A DNA stretch of 64,000 bases, from positions 1,178,001-1,242,000 of the forward strand of contig NZ_CP071872.1 of assembly GCF_022647665.1 (NCBI RefSeq), written 5' to 3'. The notes beneath the pieces were generated by a model. That model was not told the DNA's origin. It did not search any database and was given only the letters and a program-made list of their open reading frames with translations. Numbering within the stretch: the first letter of the stretch is position 1; each line of letters begins with the position of its first letter. This document shows positions 56,844 through 63,943 of the stretch, piece after piece. Source of the DNA: Streptomyces formicae. Its GTDB lineage: Bacteria; Actinomycetota; Actinomycetes; Streptomycetales; Streptomycetaceae. Both the position numbers and the translations under genes were made by a program.

Positions 56844-57876
56844 GCTGATTCCTGCTTTCGAATTTCAGGCAGTTGGTGATGGAGTTTTCGACCGTGTCGC
56901 TCAGGGCGTGGTCTGTGTAGTAGGCGGTGTGCGGACTGATGAGCACATTCGGCAGCTCTTGCAGCCGCAGCAAATGTTTGCTTTCGATGGGTTTGTTTCT
57001 GCAGTCGGCGTAGAATATTCCTTCCTCTCCTTCGAGGACATCCAACGCCGCGCCGCCCAATCTGCCGCTTTCCAGTGCCGGAACCAGGGCCTCGGTGTCG
57101 AGCAGTGGACCGCGTCCGGTATTGATGATGAACGCGCCGTGCTTCATCTGCTCGATACGTCGACGATCGAGGAGATGGTGCGTATCCGCGTTGAGCGGAG
57201 CATGGAGAGTGACGATGTCGCTCAGCTGCAGCAACTCATCGAGAGGAACGTAATCGGCAGCGATCTTGGGGCGATTGTCATGGGCCAGTATTCGACAGCC
57301 GAAACCCCGCAGCCTGTCCACGACTGCGGTGCCGATGCGTCCTGTTCCGATCACCCCGATGGTCAGGTCGCGCAGCTCTTTCCCGCGCACATCGTTCAAC
57401 CTGTAATCGTGCATGTCCGTGCGGCGGACAGTGGATTTTGCGTTCCGTACCGCCATCAGCATCAGCATCAGCGTGTAGTCAGCCACGCTGTCGGGCGAAT
57501 AGGCGACATTTTCAACGGAGACGCCGACGGTATTCGCGTATTCCATATCTATGTGGTTGTAGCCGATGCTCCGTGTGGAGATATACGTTACGCCGGCCTG
57601 GCTGAGTGCAAGAAGAGTGGAATTCGTGATCCGAGTCTTATGGCCTACGCTGATGGACCGGTTTCCGAAGGCCAGTTCAATATTGGATTCGGATACCGCC
57701 GCGTCCGTGATGGTTGGTATTACGCCGAAGCGGGGTGCCATCTCCCGGAACAAAGCGGCCTCGTCCTGCCCGCATCCATAAATGGTGATTCCCGTCGTCG
57801 GGACGGCCGAGGAGGACGAGGACGCCAGCGATCGGGTGCGGCGGGCCGTTGGTCGGGCTGGTTCGCTGTAGGTCAT
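56836..57876 (-). CDS. vanH: D-lactate dehydrogenase VanH
   Basis: VanH reduces pyruvate to D-lactate for the VanA ligase. The NAD-binding GxGxxG is in GVIGTGRIGTAV, with catalytic Arg, Glu and His in INTGRGPLLD, LDVLEGEEGIF and ISPHTAYYTDHA. From ATG 57876 it has 346 residues. The first 30 or so (MTYSEPARPTARRTRSL and a Ser/Ala stretch) precede the normal VanH start (ITIYGCGQDEA) and are shared in part with VanK, VanY and the murF leader. It is preceded by one of four VanR-type promoter cassettes. Confidence 0.97.
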   Translation of the reverse strand: MTYSEPARPTARRTRSLASSSSSAVPTTGITIYGCGQDEAALFREMAPRFGVIPTITDAAVSESNIELAFGNRSISVGHKTRITNSTLLALSQAGVTYISTRSIGYNHIDMEYANTVGVSVENVAYSPDSVADYTLMLMLMAVRNAKSTVRRTDMHDYRLNDVRGKELRDLTIGVIGTGRIGTAVVDRLRGFGCRILAHDNRPKIAADYVPLDELLQLSDIVTLHAPLNADTHHLLDRRRIEQMKHGAFIINTGRGPLLDTEALVPALESGRLGGAALDVLEGEEGIFYADCRNKPIESKHLLRLQELPNVLISPHTAYYTDHALSDTVENSITNCLKFESRNQHG

Positions 57877-57939
57877 GCCGGCAGTCAAGGCGGCGTTGTG
57901 TTGTCGGCATGTATGCGGTTTCAGATATGCCGACGATAT
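57874..57939 (-). promoter_or_regulatory. van promoter cassette copy A (vanHAX)
   Basis: 66 bp from ATATCGTCGGCATATC to the vanH ATG. It aligns base for base, without gaps, with the cassettes at 58076, 61096 and 61972. It is presumably bound by phosphorylated VanR, with CATACATG as a possible -10 zone. Confidence 0.85.
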
Positions 57940-58020
57940 ATTACTGGCTGGTAATTTCGAGAGCCTGTGTGTCGGCGAGAGCCTTCGGGATCGCCCGGGG
58001 TGAGGTTCTCTGTGGGTAGA

Positions 58021-58050
58021 GGGTTCGTCCTCGACGATCAGTAGACGTAC
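58021..58050 (-). pseudogene. relic of the vanR 5' end
   Basis: Ten codons on the minus strand read VRLLIVEDEP, matching the first ten residues of VanR (MRVLIVEDEP), with the ATG changed to GTA. Together with cassette B it mirrors the arrangement vanR/cassette D, so it marks a duplication of that whole intergenic region. Confidence 0.8.
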
Positions 58051-58075
58051 GCCCTCGATGCTACCGACCGGTAGC

Positions 58076-58141
58076 ATATCTTCGGCATATCCGAAACCAC
58101 ATACATGCTGGCAACACCACGCCGCCTTGACTGGCGGCATG
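58076..58141 (+). promoter_or_regulatory. van promoter cassette copy B (murF)
   Basis: 66 bp from ATATCTTCGGCATATC to the ATG of the murF leader ORF. It is closest to cassettes A and D, including CTTGACTGGCGGC directly before the ATG. Confidence 0.85.
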
Positions 58142-58222
58142 ACCTTCAGCGAGCCAACCTCCGTCAACCTCTGCCTCGTCAGCCTGCTCCCGATCGCCGG
58201 CCCCCGCGCCGCCTGCGCATGA
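58139..58222 (+). CDS. 27-codon leader ORF coupled to murF
   Basis: ATG 58139 at the end of promoter cassette B opens a 27-codon frame beginning MTFSEP, like VanH (MTYSEP) and VanK (MSHSEP). The stop overlaps the murF start as ATGA, in a different frame. It looks like the N-terminal tag of the copied cassette, now separated by frame from its gene and serving to bring ribosomes to murF by translational coupling. It is too short to have a recognisable function. Confidence 0.65.
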   Translation: MTFSEPTSVNLCLVSLLPIAGPRAACA

Positions 58223-59562
58223 TCCCGCTCAGCCTCGGCGAGATCGCCGCGGTCGTCGGCGGGACGGTCGAGGGCGACGGCGCCGTGACGGTGACCGCGC
58301 CGGCCGTGCTCGACGGCCGGCAGGCCGAGCCGGGCGGCCTCTTCGTCGCCTTCGCCGGTGAGCACGTCGACGGCCATGACTACGCCGACCAGGCCGGCCG
58401 GGCCGGCGCGGTGGCCGTGCTCGGCTCGCGGCCCACGCCGCTGCCCACCGTCGTCGTCGAGGACGCCCAGGCCGCGCTGCAGGCGCTCGCCGCCCACGTC
58501 GTGGCCCGGCTGCGCGAGGGGCTGACCGTTGTCGGGCTGACCGGCTCCCAGGGCAAGACCAGCACCAAGGACCTGCTGGCGGCCGTGGTTTCGAGCGCCG
58601 CGCCGACGATCGCCACGATCGGCTCGCTCAACAACGAGCTCGGTGTGCCGCTCACCATGCTGCGCGCCGACCCGGCCACCCGGTTCCTCGTCCTTGAGAT
58701 GGGAGCCCGCCGCATCGGCGACATCGCCGCGCTCACCGGCCTGGTCGCGCCCGACATCGCCGTCGTCCTCAACGCCGGCCAGGCCCACCTCGGCGAGTTC
58801 GGGTCGCGCGCGGCCATCGCAAAGGCCAAGGGCGAGCTGGTGCAGGGGCTGGCGCCCGGCGGCATCGCCGTCCTCAACGCCGACGATCCCCGGGTGGTGG
58901 CGATGCGCTCGCTCACCGACGGTCCGGTGCTGACCTTCGGCCGGGCGGAGCACGCCGACGTACGGGCGCTCGGCCTGGCGCTGGACCGGCTCGGCCGGCC
59001 GTCCTTCACGTTGCGGACCGCCGGCGCCTCGGCTCCCGTCGCGCTGCCGCTCGTGGGCGCCCACCAGGCGCTCAACGCGTCGGCTGCCGCGGCGGCGGGG
59101 CTGGCTGCCGGCGTACCCCTCGACGTGGCCACGGCGGCGCTGGCCACCGCCTCGCTGTCGCGGTGGCGCATGGAGCTGCGCGACCTCGCCGGCGGCGCGA
59201 CGCTGCTCAACGACTCCTACAACGCCAACCCCGACTCGACCCGCGCCGCCCTGGACGCGCTGGCGGCGATCGAGGGCGGGCGCCGCATCGCCGTCCTCGG
59301 CGAGATGCTCGAACTCGGCGACGACAGCGAGGCCGAGCACCGCTCCGTCGGGGAGTACGCCGCCTCCCGGGCCGACATGGTGGCCGCGGTCGGCGAGGCC
59401 GCCCGGCCGATCGCCGACGGCGTGGGAGAGCGGGCGGTGGCGCTGGCCGACAACGCCGCGGCCGTCGACTGGCTGCGCGGCCACCTCGCCGTCGGCGATG
59501 TGGTGCTCGTCAAAGCATCCCGCGGGGCGCGCCTCGACGAGGTCGCCGCCGCGCTCGCGTAG
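58219..59562 (+). CDS. murF: UDP-MurNAc-tripeptide--D-Ala-D-X ligase in the van cluster
   Basis: This MurF paralogue of 447 residues has the N-terminal substrate domain ([20 protein letters not shown]), Walker [16 protein letters not shown], central-domain [13 protein letters not shown] and [12 protein letters not shown], and the C-terminal [18 protein letters not shown] second murF beside vanHAX is expected to prefer D-Ala-D-Lac over D-Ala-D-Ala. The start overlaps a leader ORF and the gene has its own VanR-type promoter. Composition is very GC-rich, unlike the vanHAX genes, so it was probably recruited from an actinobacterial genome. Confidence 0.93.
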   Translation: MIPLSLGEIAAVVGGTVEGDGAVTVTAPAVLDGRQAEPGGLFVAFAGEHVDGHDYADQAGRAGAVAVLGSRPTPLPTVVVEDAQAALQALAAHVVARLREGLTVVGLTGSQGKTSTKDLLAAVVSSAAPTIATIGSLNNELGVPLTMLRADPATRFLVLEMGARRIGDIAALTGLVAPDIAVVLNAGQAHLGEFGSRAAIAKAKGELVQGLAPGGIAVLNADDPRVVAMRSLTDGPVLTFGRAEHADVRALGLALDRLGRPSFTLRTAGASAPVALPLVGAHQALNASAAAAAGLAAGVPLDVATAALATASLSRWRMELRDLAGGATLLNDSYNANPDSTRAALDALAAIEGGRRIAVLGEMLELGDDSEAEHRSVGEYAASRADMVAAVGEAARPIADGVGERAVALADNAAAVDWLRGHLAVGDVVLVKASRGARLDEVAAALA

Positions 59563-59599
59563 TTCGGCGGGCCGAGGCAGAAGGTCAGCGTCGCCGTGC

Positions 59600-59902
59600 A
59601 GTTCGGGGGCCGACGGTCGAGCGGTGCCGTCCGCGGCACGGCCGCCAGGGGGCGGGGACGAGCAGGCTGCCGTCGTAGCGCTGGGCGACCTCGGGCAGCT
59701 TCTCGTGGCTGCCGGACCGCGAGTGGCTGCCGGACCGCGAGCGTGTCGGCCTTCGGCCAGTCGGTGCGCCGGCCGAGCCGGCCAGGCCGAGGCCATGGCC
59801 GTTGCCCTTGGCGACGGGCACCAGGCCGGGCGTCCGGTCGGCGACCTCGCGCACGTGGGCGCGCCCGTCAGCGGTCGCCGTCCACCATGAGTTCAGGCTC
59901 AC
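59600..59902 (-). pseudogene. alanine racemase-like remnant downstream of vanK
   Basis: GTG 59902 overlaps the vanK stop (GTGA) and opens a frame resembling the N-terminus of a fold-type III alanine racemase: VSLNSWWTATADGRAHVREV, then GLVPVAKGNGHGLGLA, with the PLP-binding Lys expected in PVAKGNG. The frame then breaks: ADTLAV lies in a second frame, and HEKLPEVAQRYDGSLLV returns to the first. An 18-bp tandem duplication (59706-59741) sits in the damaged part. After about 95 codons homology stops near the convergent murF end. The gene is therefore truncated and frameshifted. Confidence 0.7.
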
Positions 59903-61098
59903 CGCCCGCGCCGCCTCATGTAGAGGTCGAAGGCCCGGTAGACCATCGGCCGCAGCGGCAGGTCCCACTCGCCGACGTACCTCACGGCCTGACCGCCGGT
60001 GCCGACCTTGAACTGGATCAGCCCGACGTGCGGGTCGTCGGCGTCGAGGGTGGGGGTGATGCCGCGCAGGTCGTAGACGTCGCAGCCGGCCGCCAGCGAG
60101 TCGCGGATCATCGCCCACTGGCAGGCGTTGGAGCCGCGCACCTCGCGCTTCTCGGTGGAGGAGGCGCCGTAGCAGTACCACGCGTGGGCACCGACGCGGA
60201 CCAGGATGGTGGCGGCGACCAGGTCGCCCTGGTGGCGGGCCAGGTAGAGCCTGATCCGCTCGGGGTCCTCGGCACTCAGCGCCGCGAACATGGTCTCGAA
60301 GTAGCGCAGCGGCCGGGGCGTGAAGCGGTCGCGCTCGGCGGTGTGGACGTAGAGGTCGTGGAAGGCCTTCAGGTCCTCACCGACCGTGACCTCGACTCCC
60401 TCCTTGGCCGCTTTCTTGATGTTGCGGCGCCAGAGCTGGTTCATGCCCCTGAGCAGGTCGTTCTCAGTCCTGCCCGCCAGCGGAATCTCGTACTTGAACT
60501 GCGGATGCCCGACCCCGAAGCCGTCCTCCGGGCTCTGCGGCAGCCAGCCGGCGTCCCTGAGCCGGCTGGTCACGCGTGCGCCGACCGGGTCGGCCCACGG
60601 GCTGGACATCTCGGTGAGCCGCCTGATGCCCGGGTCGGCTATGCCCTCCTTGACCTGGTCGGCGCTCCAGGTGTTCGTGCACACCGGCGGGCCGAGCCGG
60701 ATCGCGAACGCGCCGTGTGCCTTGAGATAGGCCGCCAGCGGGTCGAGCCACGCGTCGATCTCGCCGGTCCAGTCGATGGCGGGGCCCTCGGCCAGGTAGG
60801 CCAGCGTGAAGCGATCGAGCCGCGGCACCGGGCGATGCAGGACGAGCCCGGCACCGACGAGCTGCCGGCCGTCGTACCAGCCGAGGGACTCGCTGCGCCA
60901 CTCGGTCTTGACGCGGCCCCATGCCGGGGTCTGCAGGAAGCTGACCGATCGCTGTGTCTGCACGAACGCCAAGTGCTCGGCGGCACTGATCGGCCCGACG
61001 GTCAGACTCACACGCTGCCCGAGGGCGCGCCGGGCGGCCGAGGAGGACAGGGACCCCGGAGACTGGGCTGTTGTTCGTACTGGTTCGCTGTGGGACAT
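59899..61098 (-). CDS. vanK: FemX-type lipid II:glycine glycyltransferase VanK
   Basis: The 399-residue Fem/MurM family aminoacyltransferase would attach the branching Gly to the Lys/DAP side chain, using Gly-tRNA. VanK is the variant able to act on precursors ending in D-Lac. Visible are the GNAT-like halves: SVSFLQTPAWGRVKTEW, a second with YCYGASSTEKREVRGSNACQ, plus a coiled NQLWRRNIKKAAKEGVEV and YDLRGITP. The first 28 residues (MSHSEPVRTTAQ...) precede the usual FemX start (VSLTVGPISAAEHLAFV) and derive from the promoter cassette. It is leftward, with the racemase remnant overlapping its stop. Confidence 0.92.
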   Translation of the reverse strand: MSHSEPVRTTAQSPGSLSSSAARRALGQRVSLTVGPISAAEHLAFVQTQRSVSFLQTPAWGRVKTEWRSESLGWYDGRQLVGAGLVLHRPVPRLDRFTLAYLAEGPAIDWTGEIDAWLDPLAAYLKAHGAFAIRLGPPVCTNTWSADQVKEGIADPGIRRLTEMSSPWADPVGARVTSRLRDAGWLPQSPEDGFGVGHPQFKYEIPLAGRTENDLLRGMNQLWRRNIKKAAKEGVEVTVGEDLKAFHDLYVHTAERDRFTPRPLRYFETMFAALSAEDPERIRLYLARHQGDLVAATILVRVGAHAWYCYGASSTEKREVRGSNACQWAMIRDSLAAGCDVYDLRGITPTLDADDPHVGLIQFKVGTGGQAVRYVGEWDLPLRPMVYRAFDLYMRRRGR

Positions 61099-61161
61099 GC
61101 GTCCAGTGAATGCAGTGTGGCGTTGCCGGAACGTATTCGGTTTTCGATATGCCGACGATAT
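61096..61161 (-). promoter_or_regulatory. van promoter cassette copy C (vanK)
   Basis: 66 bp from ATATCGTCGGCATATC to the vanK ATG. It is the most diverged copy in the 25 bases next to the ATG, but the upstream half matches copy D closely. Confidence 0.85.
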
Positions 61162-61194
61162 GCACCGGGCCGATGCCTGACGAGGCCGATCCCG

Positions 61195-61974
61195 TCAGTG
61201 CTGCATCCTCGGGTCCTGGGTGGGGTCGGCATACATACGCGGGCAATCACGATCGCTCGCATCGGCGCGCAGTTCGTAGTGCCAGGGTTCGTTCCTGTAG
61301 ATCTGGCACAGTCCGTACTCGGCACCGTGCTTGGACAGCCACGCCGTCGCATCGGAGCGCCCGATGTCGACCGCGTCCCCCGACACATGGGGAGACGTCT
61401 GAGCGGTGGCCACCCATCGGGCGGCCTCCTTTTCCGACCCGTACTTGGCGACCGCCTCGCGAAGAAGCTGATTCTGGTACTCCGGGGAACGCCAGCCGCT
61501 GTTGACGTAGAACTCGACTCCGTCGTCCGCGGCAGCCGTCGCAGCCCGGCGGAGAGCCATGAGCAGATCCGGATCGAGGTTGGCCACAGCCGGAGTCGCG
61601 TCATCGAAGACCGTCACGCCGTCGGGGACGACACCGCCGGCCTTGCCGAGCGCACCACGGTGCTCACTGCGATGAGTGTGCGGAGGCGATGCAGCCGAGG
61701 AGGCCGAGGAGGCCGAGGAGGCCGAGGGGGACGAGGGGGACGAGGAGGCCGAGGGGGACGAGGGGGACGAGGAGAGCGAGGGAGATGAGGAGGGTGAGGG
61801 GGACGAGGAGAGCGAGCGGGCCGAGGAGGCCGAGAGGGATGAGGAGGGCGAGGACTTCGTCGCCTGGTAGGCGAGGGCTGCGGTGATCGCTGCTATGACG
61901 CCTGTCAGGCCGACCACAAGGAGCCGGCGAGTCCGGCGGGTCGTAGCTCGTGCCGACGGTGGGGTTCGAGTCAT
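61195..61974 (-). CDS. vanY: membrane-anchored D,D-carboxypeptidase VanY (M15 family)
   Basis: VanY removes the terminal D-Ala from precursors that escaped VanX. The 259-residue protein has a basic N-terminus (MTRTPPSARATTRRTRRL), one membrane helix (about 19-36), a 55-residue Ser/Pro linker and the M15B catalytic domain. Zinc ligands and catalytic acid are in SPHVSGDAVDIG (H196, D203) and NEPWHYEL (E229, H232). ATG 61974 is chosen since it sits at the end of promoter cassette D, exactly as in vanH and vanK. It is divergent from vanR. Confidence 0.93.
   Translation of the reverse strand: MTRTPPSARATTRRTRRLLVVGLTGVIAAITAALAYQATKSSPSSSLSASSARSLSSSPSPSSSPSLSSSPSSPSASSSPSSPSASSASSASSAASPPHTHRSEHRGALGKAGGVVPDGVTVFDDATPAVANLDPDLLMALRRAATAAADDGVEFYVNSGWRSPEYQNQLLREAVAKYGSEKEAARWVATAQTSPHVSGDAVDIGRSDATAWLSKHGAEYGLCQIYRNEPWHYELRADASDRDCPRMYADPTQDPRMQH
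61688..61855. repeat. GAGGCC/GAGGGG-type minisatellite encoding the VanY Ser linker
   Basis: Irregular 6-, 9- and 15-bp units of GAGGAGGCC and GAGGGGGAC (plus strand) run for about 170 bp. On the coding strand they give Ser/Pro-rich SSPSASSSP-like repeats. Confidence 0.85.
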
Positions 61975-62037
61975 GCCGCCAGTCAAGGAAGCGTGGTGTT
62001 GCCGGCACGTATGTGGTTTTCGATATGCCGACGATAT
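61972..62037 (-). promoter_or_regulatory. van promoter cassette copy D (vanY, next to vanR)
   Basis: 66 bp from ATATCGTCGGCATATC to the vanY ATG. VanR starts 24 bases beyond its upstream end in the opposite direction, so this region also holds the vanRS promoter. It is the likely parent of cassette B plus the vanR relic. Confidence 0.85.
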
Positions 62038-62060
62038 GTGCTGGCTCGTAGCCTCGGAGT

Positions 62061-62756
62061 ATGCGCGTGTTGATTGTCGAGGACGAGCCCTATATGGCAG
62101 AAGCCATCCGCGATGGCCTGCGCCTGGAAGCGATCGCCTCCGACATCGCAGGTGACGGCGACACCGCTCTGGAGCTGCTGAGCGTCAACGCCTACGACAT
62201 CGCCGTCCTCGACCGTGACGTCCCCGGACCTTCCGGTGACGAGATCGCCAAAAGCATCGTCGACTCCGGCAGCGGCATGCCGATCCTGATGCTCACCGCG
62301 GCCGACCGTCTCGACGACAAGGCCACCGGGTTCGGGCTCGGCGCCGACGACTACCTCACGAAGCCCTTCGAGCTGCAAGAGCTCGTGCTCAGGCTCAGGG
62401 CGCTCGATCGCAGGCGCGCCCACAGCAGACCGCCCGTGCGAGAGATCGCGGGTCTGCGTCTGGATCCGTTCCGCCGCGAGGTATACCGGGACGGCAGCTA
62501 TGTCGCGCTCACCCGGAAGCAGTTCGCCGTACTTGAAGTCCTCGTCGCCGCCGAAGGCGGTGTCGTCAGCGCCGAAGAGCTGCTGGAGCGGGCGTGGGAC
62601 GAGAACGCCGACCCGTTCACCAACGCCGTGCGCATCACGGTCTCGGCGCTGCGCAAGCGTCTCGGCGAACCCTGGCTGATCGGCACCGTGCCAGGCGTCG
62701 GCTACCGCATCGACACGCAACCAGAGGCCGGACACGAGGGAGACGAGCGTGGATAG
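62061..62756 (+). CDS. vanR: OmpR-family response regulator VanR
   Basis: VanR (231 residues) activates the van genes when phosphorylated by VanS. The receiver has the acidic pocket IVEDEP, the phospho-acceptor Asp51 in VLDRDVPG, T/K residues in LMLTAAD and YLTKPFEL, and a C-terminal winged helix (YVALTRKQFAVLEVLVAAEG, NAVRITVSALRKRLG, GVGYRI). It is divergent from vanY and overlaps vanS by 8 bp. It should control the four 66-bp cassettes. Confidence 0.97.
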   Translation: MRVLIVEDEPYMAEAIRDGLRLEAIASDIAGDGDTALELLSVNAYDIAVLDRDVPGPSGDEIAKSIVDSGSGMPILMLTAADRLDDKATGFGLGADDYLTKPFELQELVLRLRALDRRRAHSRPPVREIAGLRLDPFRREVYRDGSYVALTRKQFAVLEVLVAAEGGVVSAEELLERAWDENADPFTNAVRITVSALRKRLGEPWLIGTVPGVGYRIDTQPEAGHEGDERG

Positions 62757-63855
62757 GGCACCTGGGTTGAGCGTTCGACTCAAATTCACCCTCAGCTACG
62801 CCGGGTTCCTCATGGTGGCCGGTGCCCTGCTGCTCGCGGCGGTGTGGGTGTTCCTCCTCCGTTATGTCCCCGAGCGTGCGTTGCTCACCAACGCCGATGA
62901 TGACCAGCTCACGAATGGTGTTTTTCCCATCCGGTCCAGCCTCCTGCACCAATTCGCCCCAGCGGCAGGCGCGGCACTGGCACTCCTGCTGGTGTTCGGC
63001 CTCGTGGGAGGGTGGATCCTCGCCGGCCGGATGCTCGCCCCGCTGACCCGCATCACCGACGCCACCCACCTGGCGTCGACCGGATCGCTCTCCCACCGGA
63101 TCCGGCTGCCGGGCCGCAAAGACGAGTTCCGCGAACTCGCCGACGTCTTCGACAGCATGCTCGAGCGGCTCGAAGCGCACGTCGCCGAACAGCAGAGATT
63201 CGCGGCCAACGCCTCACACGAACTGCGCACCCCGCTGGCGATCTCGAAGGCACTGCTCGACGTGGCCCGCAACGATCCGAACCGCGACACCGGCGAACTC
63301 ATCGACCGCCTCCACGCCGTCAACACCCGAGCGATCGACCTCACCGAGGCGCTGCTCCTGCTCAGCCGCGCCGACCAGCGGTCCTTCACCCGAGAACCTG
63401 TCGACCTGTCCCTCATGGCGGAAGAAGCCACCGAAACGCTCCTCCCCCTCGCGGAAAAGCATGGCGTCACCATCGAAACCTCCGGCGACGTCACGCCCAC
63501 GGTCGGATCGCCGGCGCTCCTGCTGCAGCTGACCACGAACCTCGTGCAGAACGCGATCGTCCACAACCTGCCCGAACAGGGCACCGTGTGGGTCACCACC
63601 AGCGTCTGCCTCAAGACCGTGATGCTCACTGTCGAGAACACCGGCGAGAAGCTCACCCCACAGCTGGTCTCGACACTCACCGAGCCATTCCAGCGCGGCA
63701 CCGAGCGCATACACGCCGACCACGCAGGCGTCGGCCTCGGCCTGGCAATCGTCAAAACCATCACCCAGGCACACGACGGAACAATCACCCTCACCCCGCG
63801 CCCCGAGGGCGGCCTCCGCATCGCCGTTCAACTGCCTGCCCACCATCACATATAA
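62749..63855 (+). CDS. vanS: sensor histidine kinase VanS
   Basis: The 368-residue kinase has two membrane helices (about 14-37 and 70-92) enclosing a short extracytoplasmic loop of roughly 32 residues, a HAMP linker, the phospho-acceptor His157 in FAANASHELRTPLAISK, and an ATPase domain with TNLVQNAIVHN (N box), VENTGE (G1) and AGVGLGLAIVKTI (G2). The short sensor loop is typical of the streptomycete VanS type, which senses glycopeptides. GTG 62749 overlaps the vanR end, so the genes are coupled. Confidence 0.96.
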   Translation: MDRAPGLSVRLKFTLSYAGFLMVAGALLLAAVWVFLLRYVPERALLTNADDDQLTNGVFPIRSSLLHQFAPAAGAALALLLVFGLVGGWILAGRMLAPLTRITDATHLASTGSLSHRIRLPGRKDEFRELADVFDSMLERLEAHVAEQQRFAANASHELRTPLAISKALLDVARNDPNRDTGELIDRLHAVNTRAIDLTEALLLLSRADQRSFTREPVDLSLMAEEATETLLPLAEKHGVTIETSGDVTPTVGSPALLLQLTTNLVQNAIVHNLPEQGTVWVTTSVCLKTVMLTVENTGEKLTPQLVSTLTEPFQRGTERIHADHAGVGLGLAIVKTITQAHDGTITLTPRPEGGLRIAVQLPAHHHI

Positions 63856-63943
63856 CCGGAATTGCCGAGAGAACTCCGCGACCGCGCAGCCCGACGGCCT
63901 CCACAAGAAAACCCTTCCAAGATTTCACCTTTAGGGCATTTGA

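Noticed and set aside
57877..59796. The upstream extension of the vanH frame through the murF region on the minus strand
   Set aside because: It is antisense to murF and lacks homology except for the short vanR relic. VanH begins at the promoter cassette ATG.
59585..60181. 198-codon frame spanning the end of vanK and the racemase remnant
   Set aside because: Its first part is an out-of-frame reading of vanK. Only the segment from 59902 leftward has racemase-like content, and that is annotated as a pseudogene.
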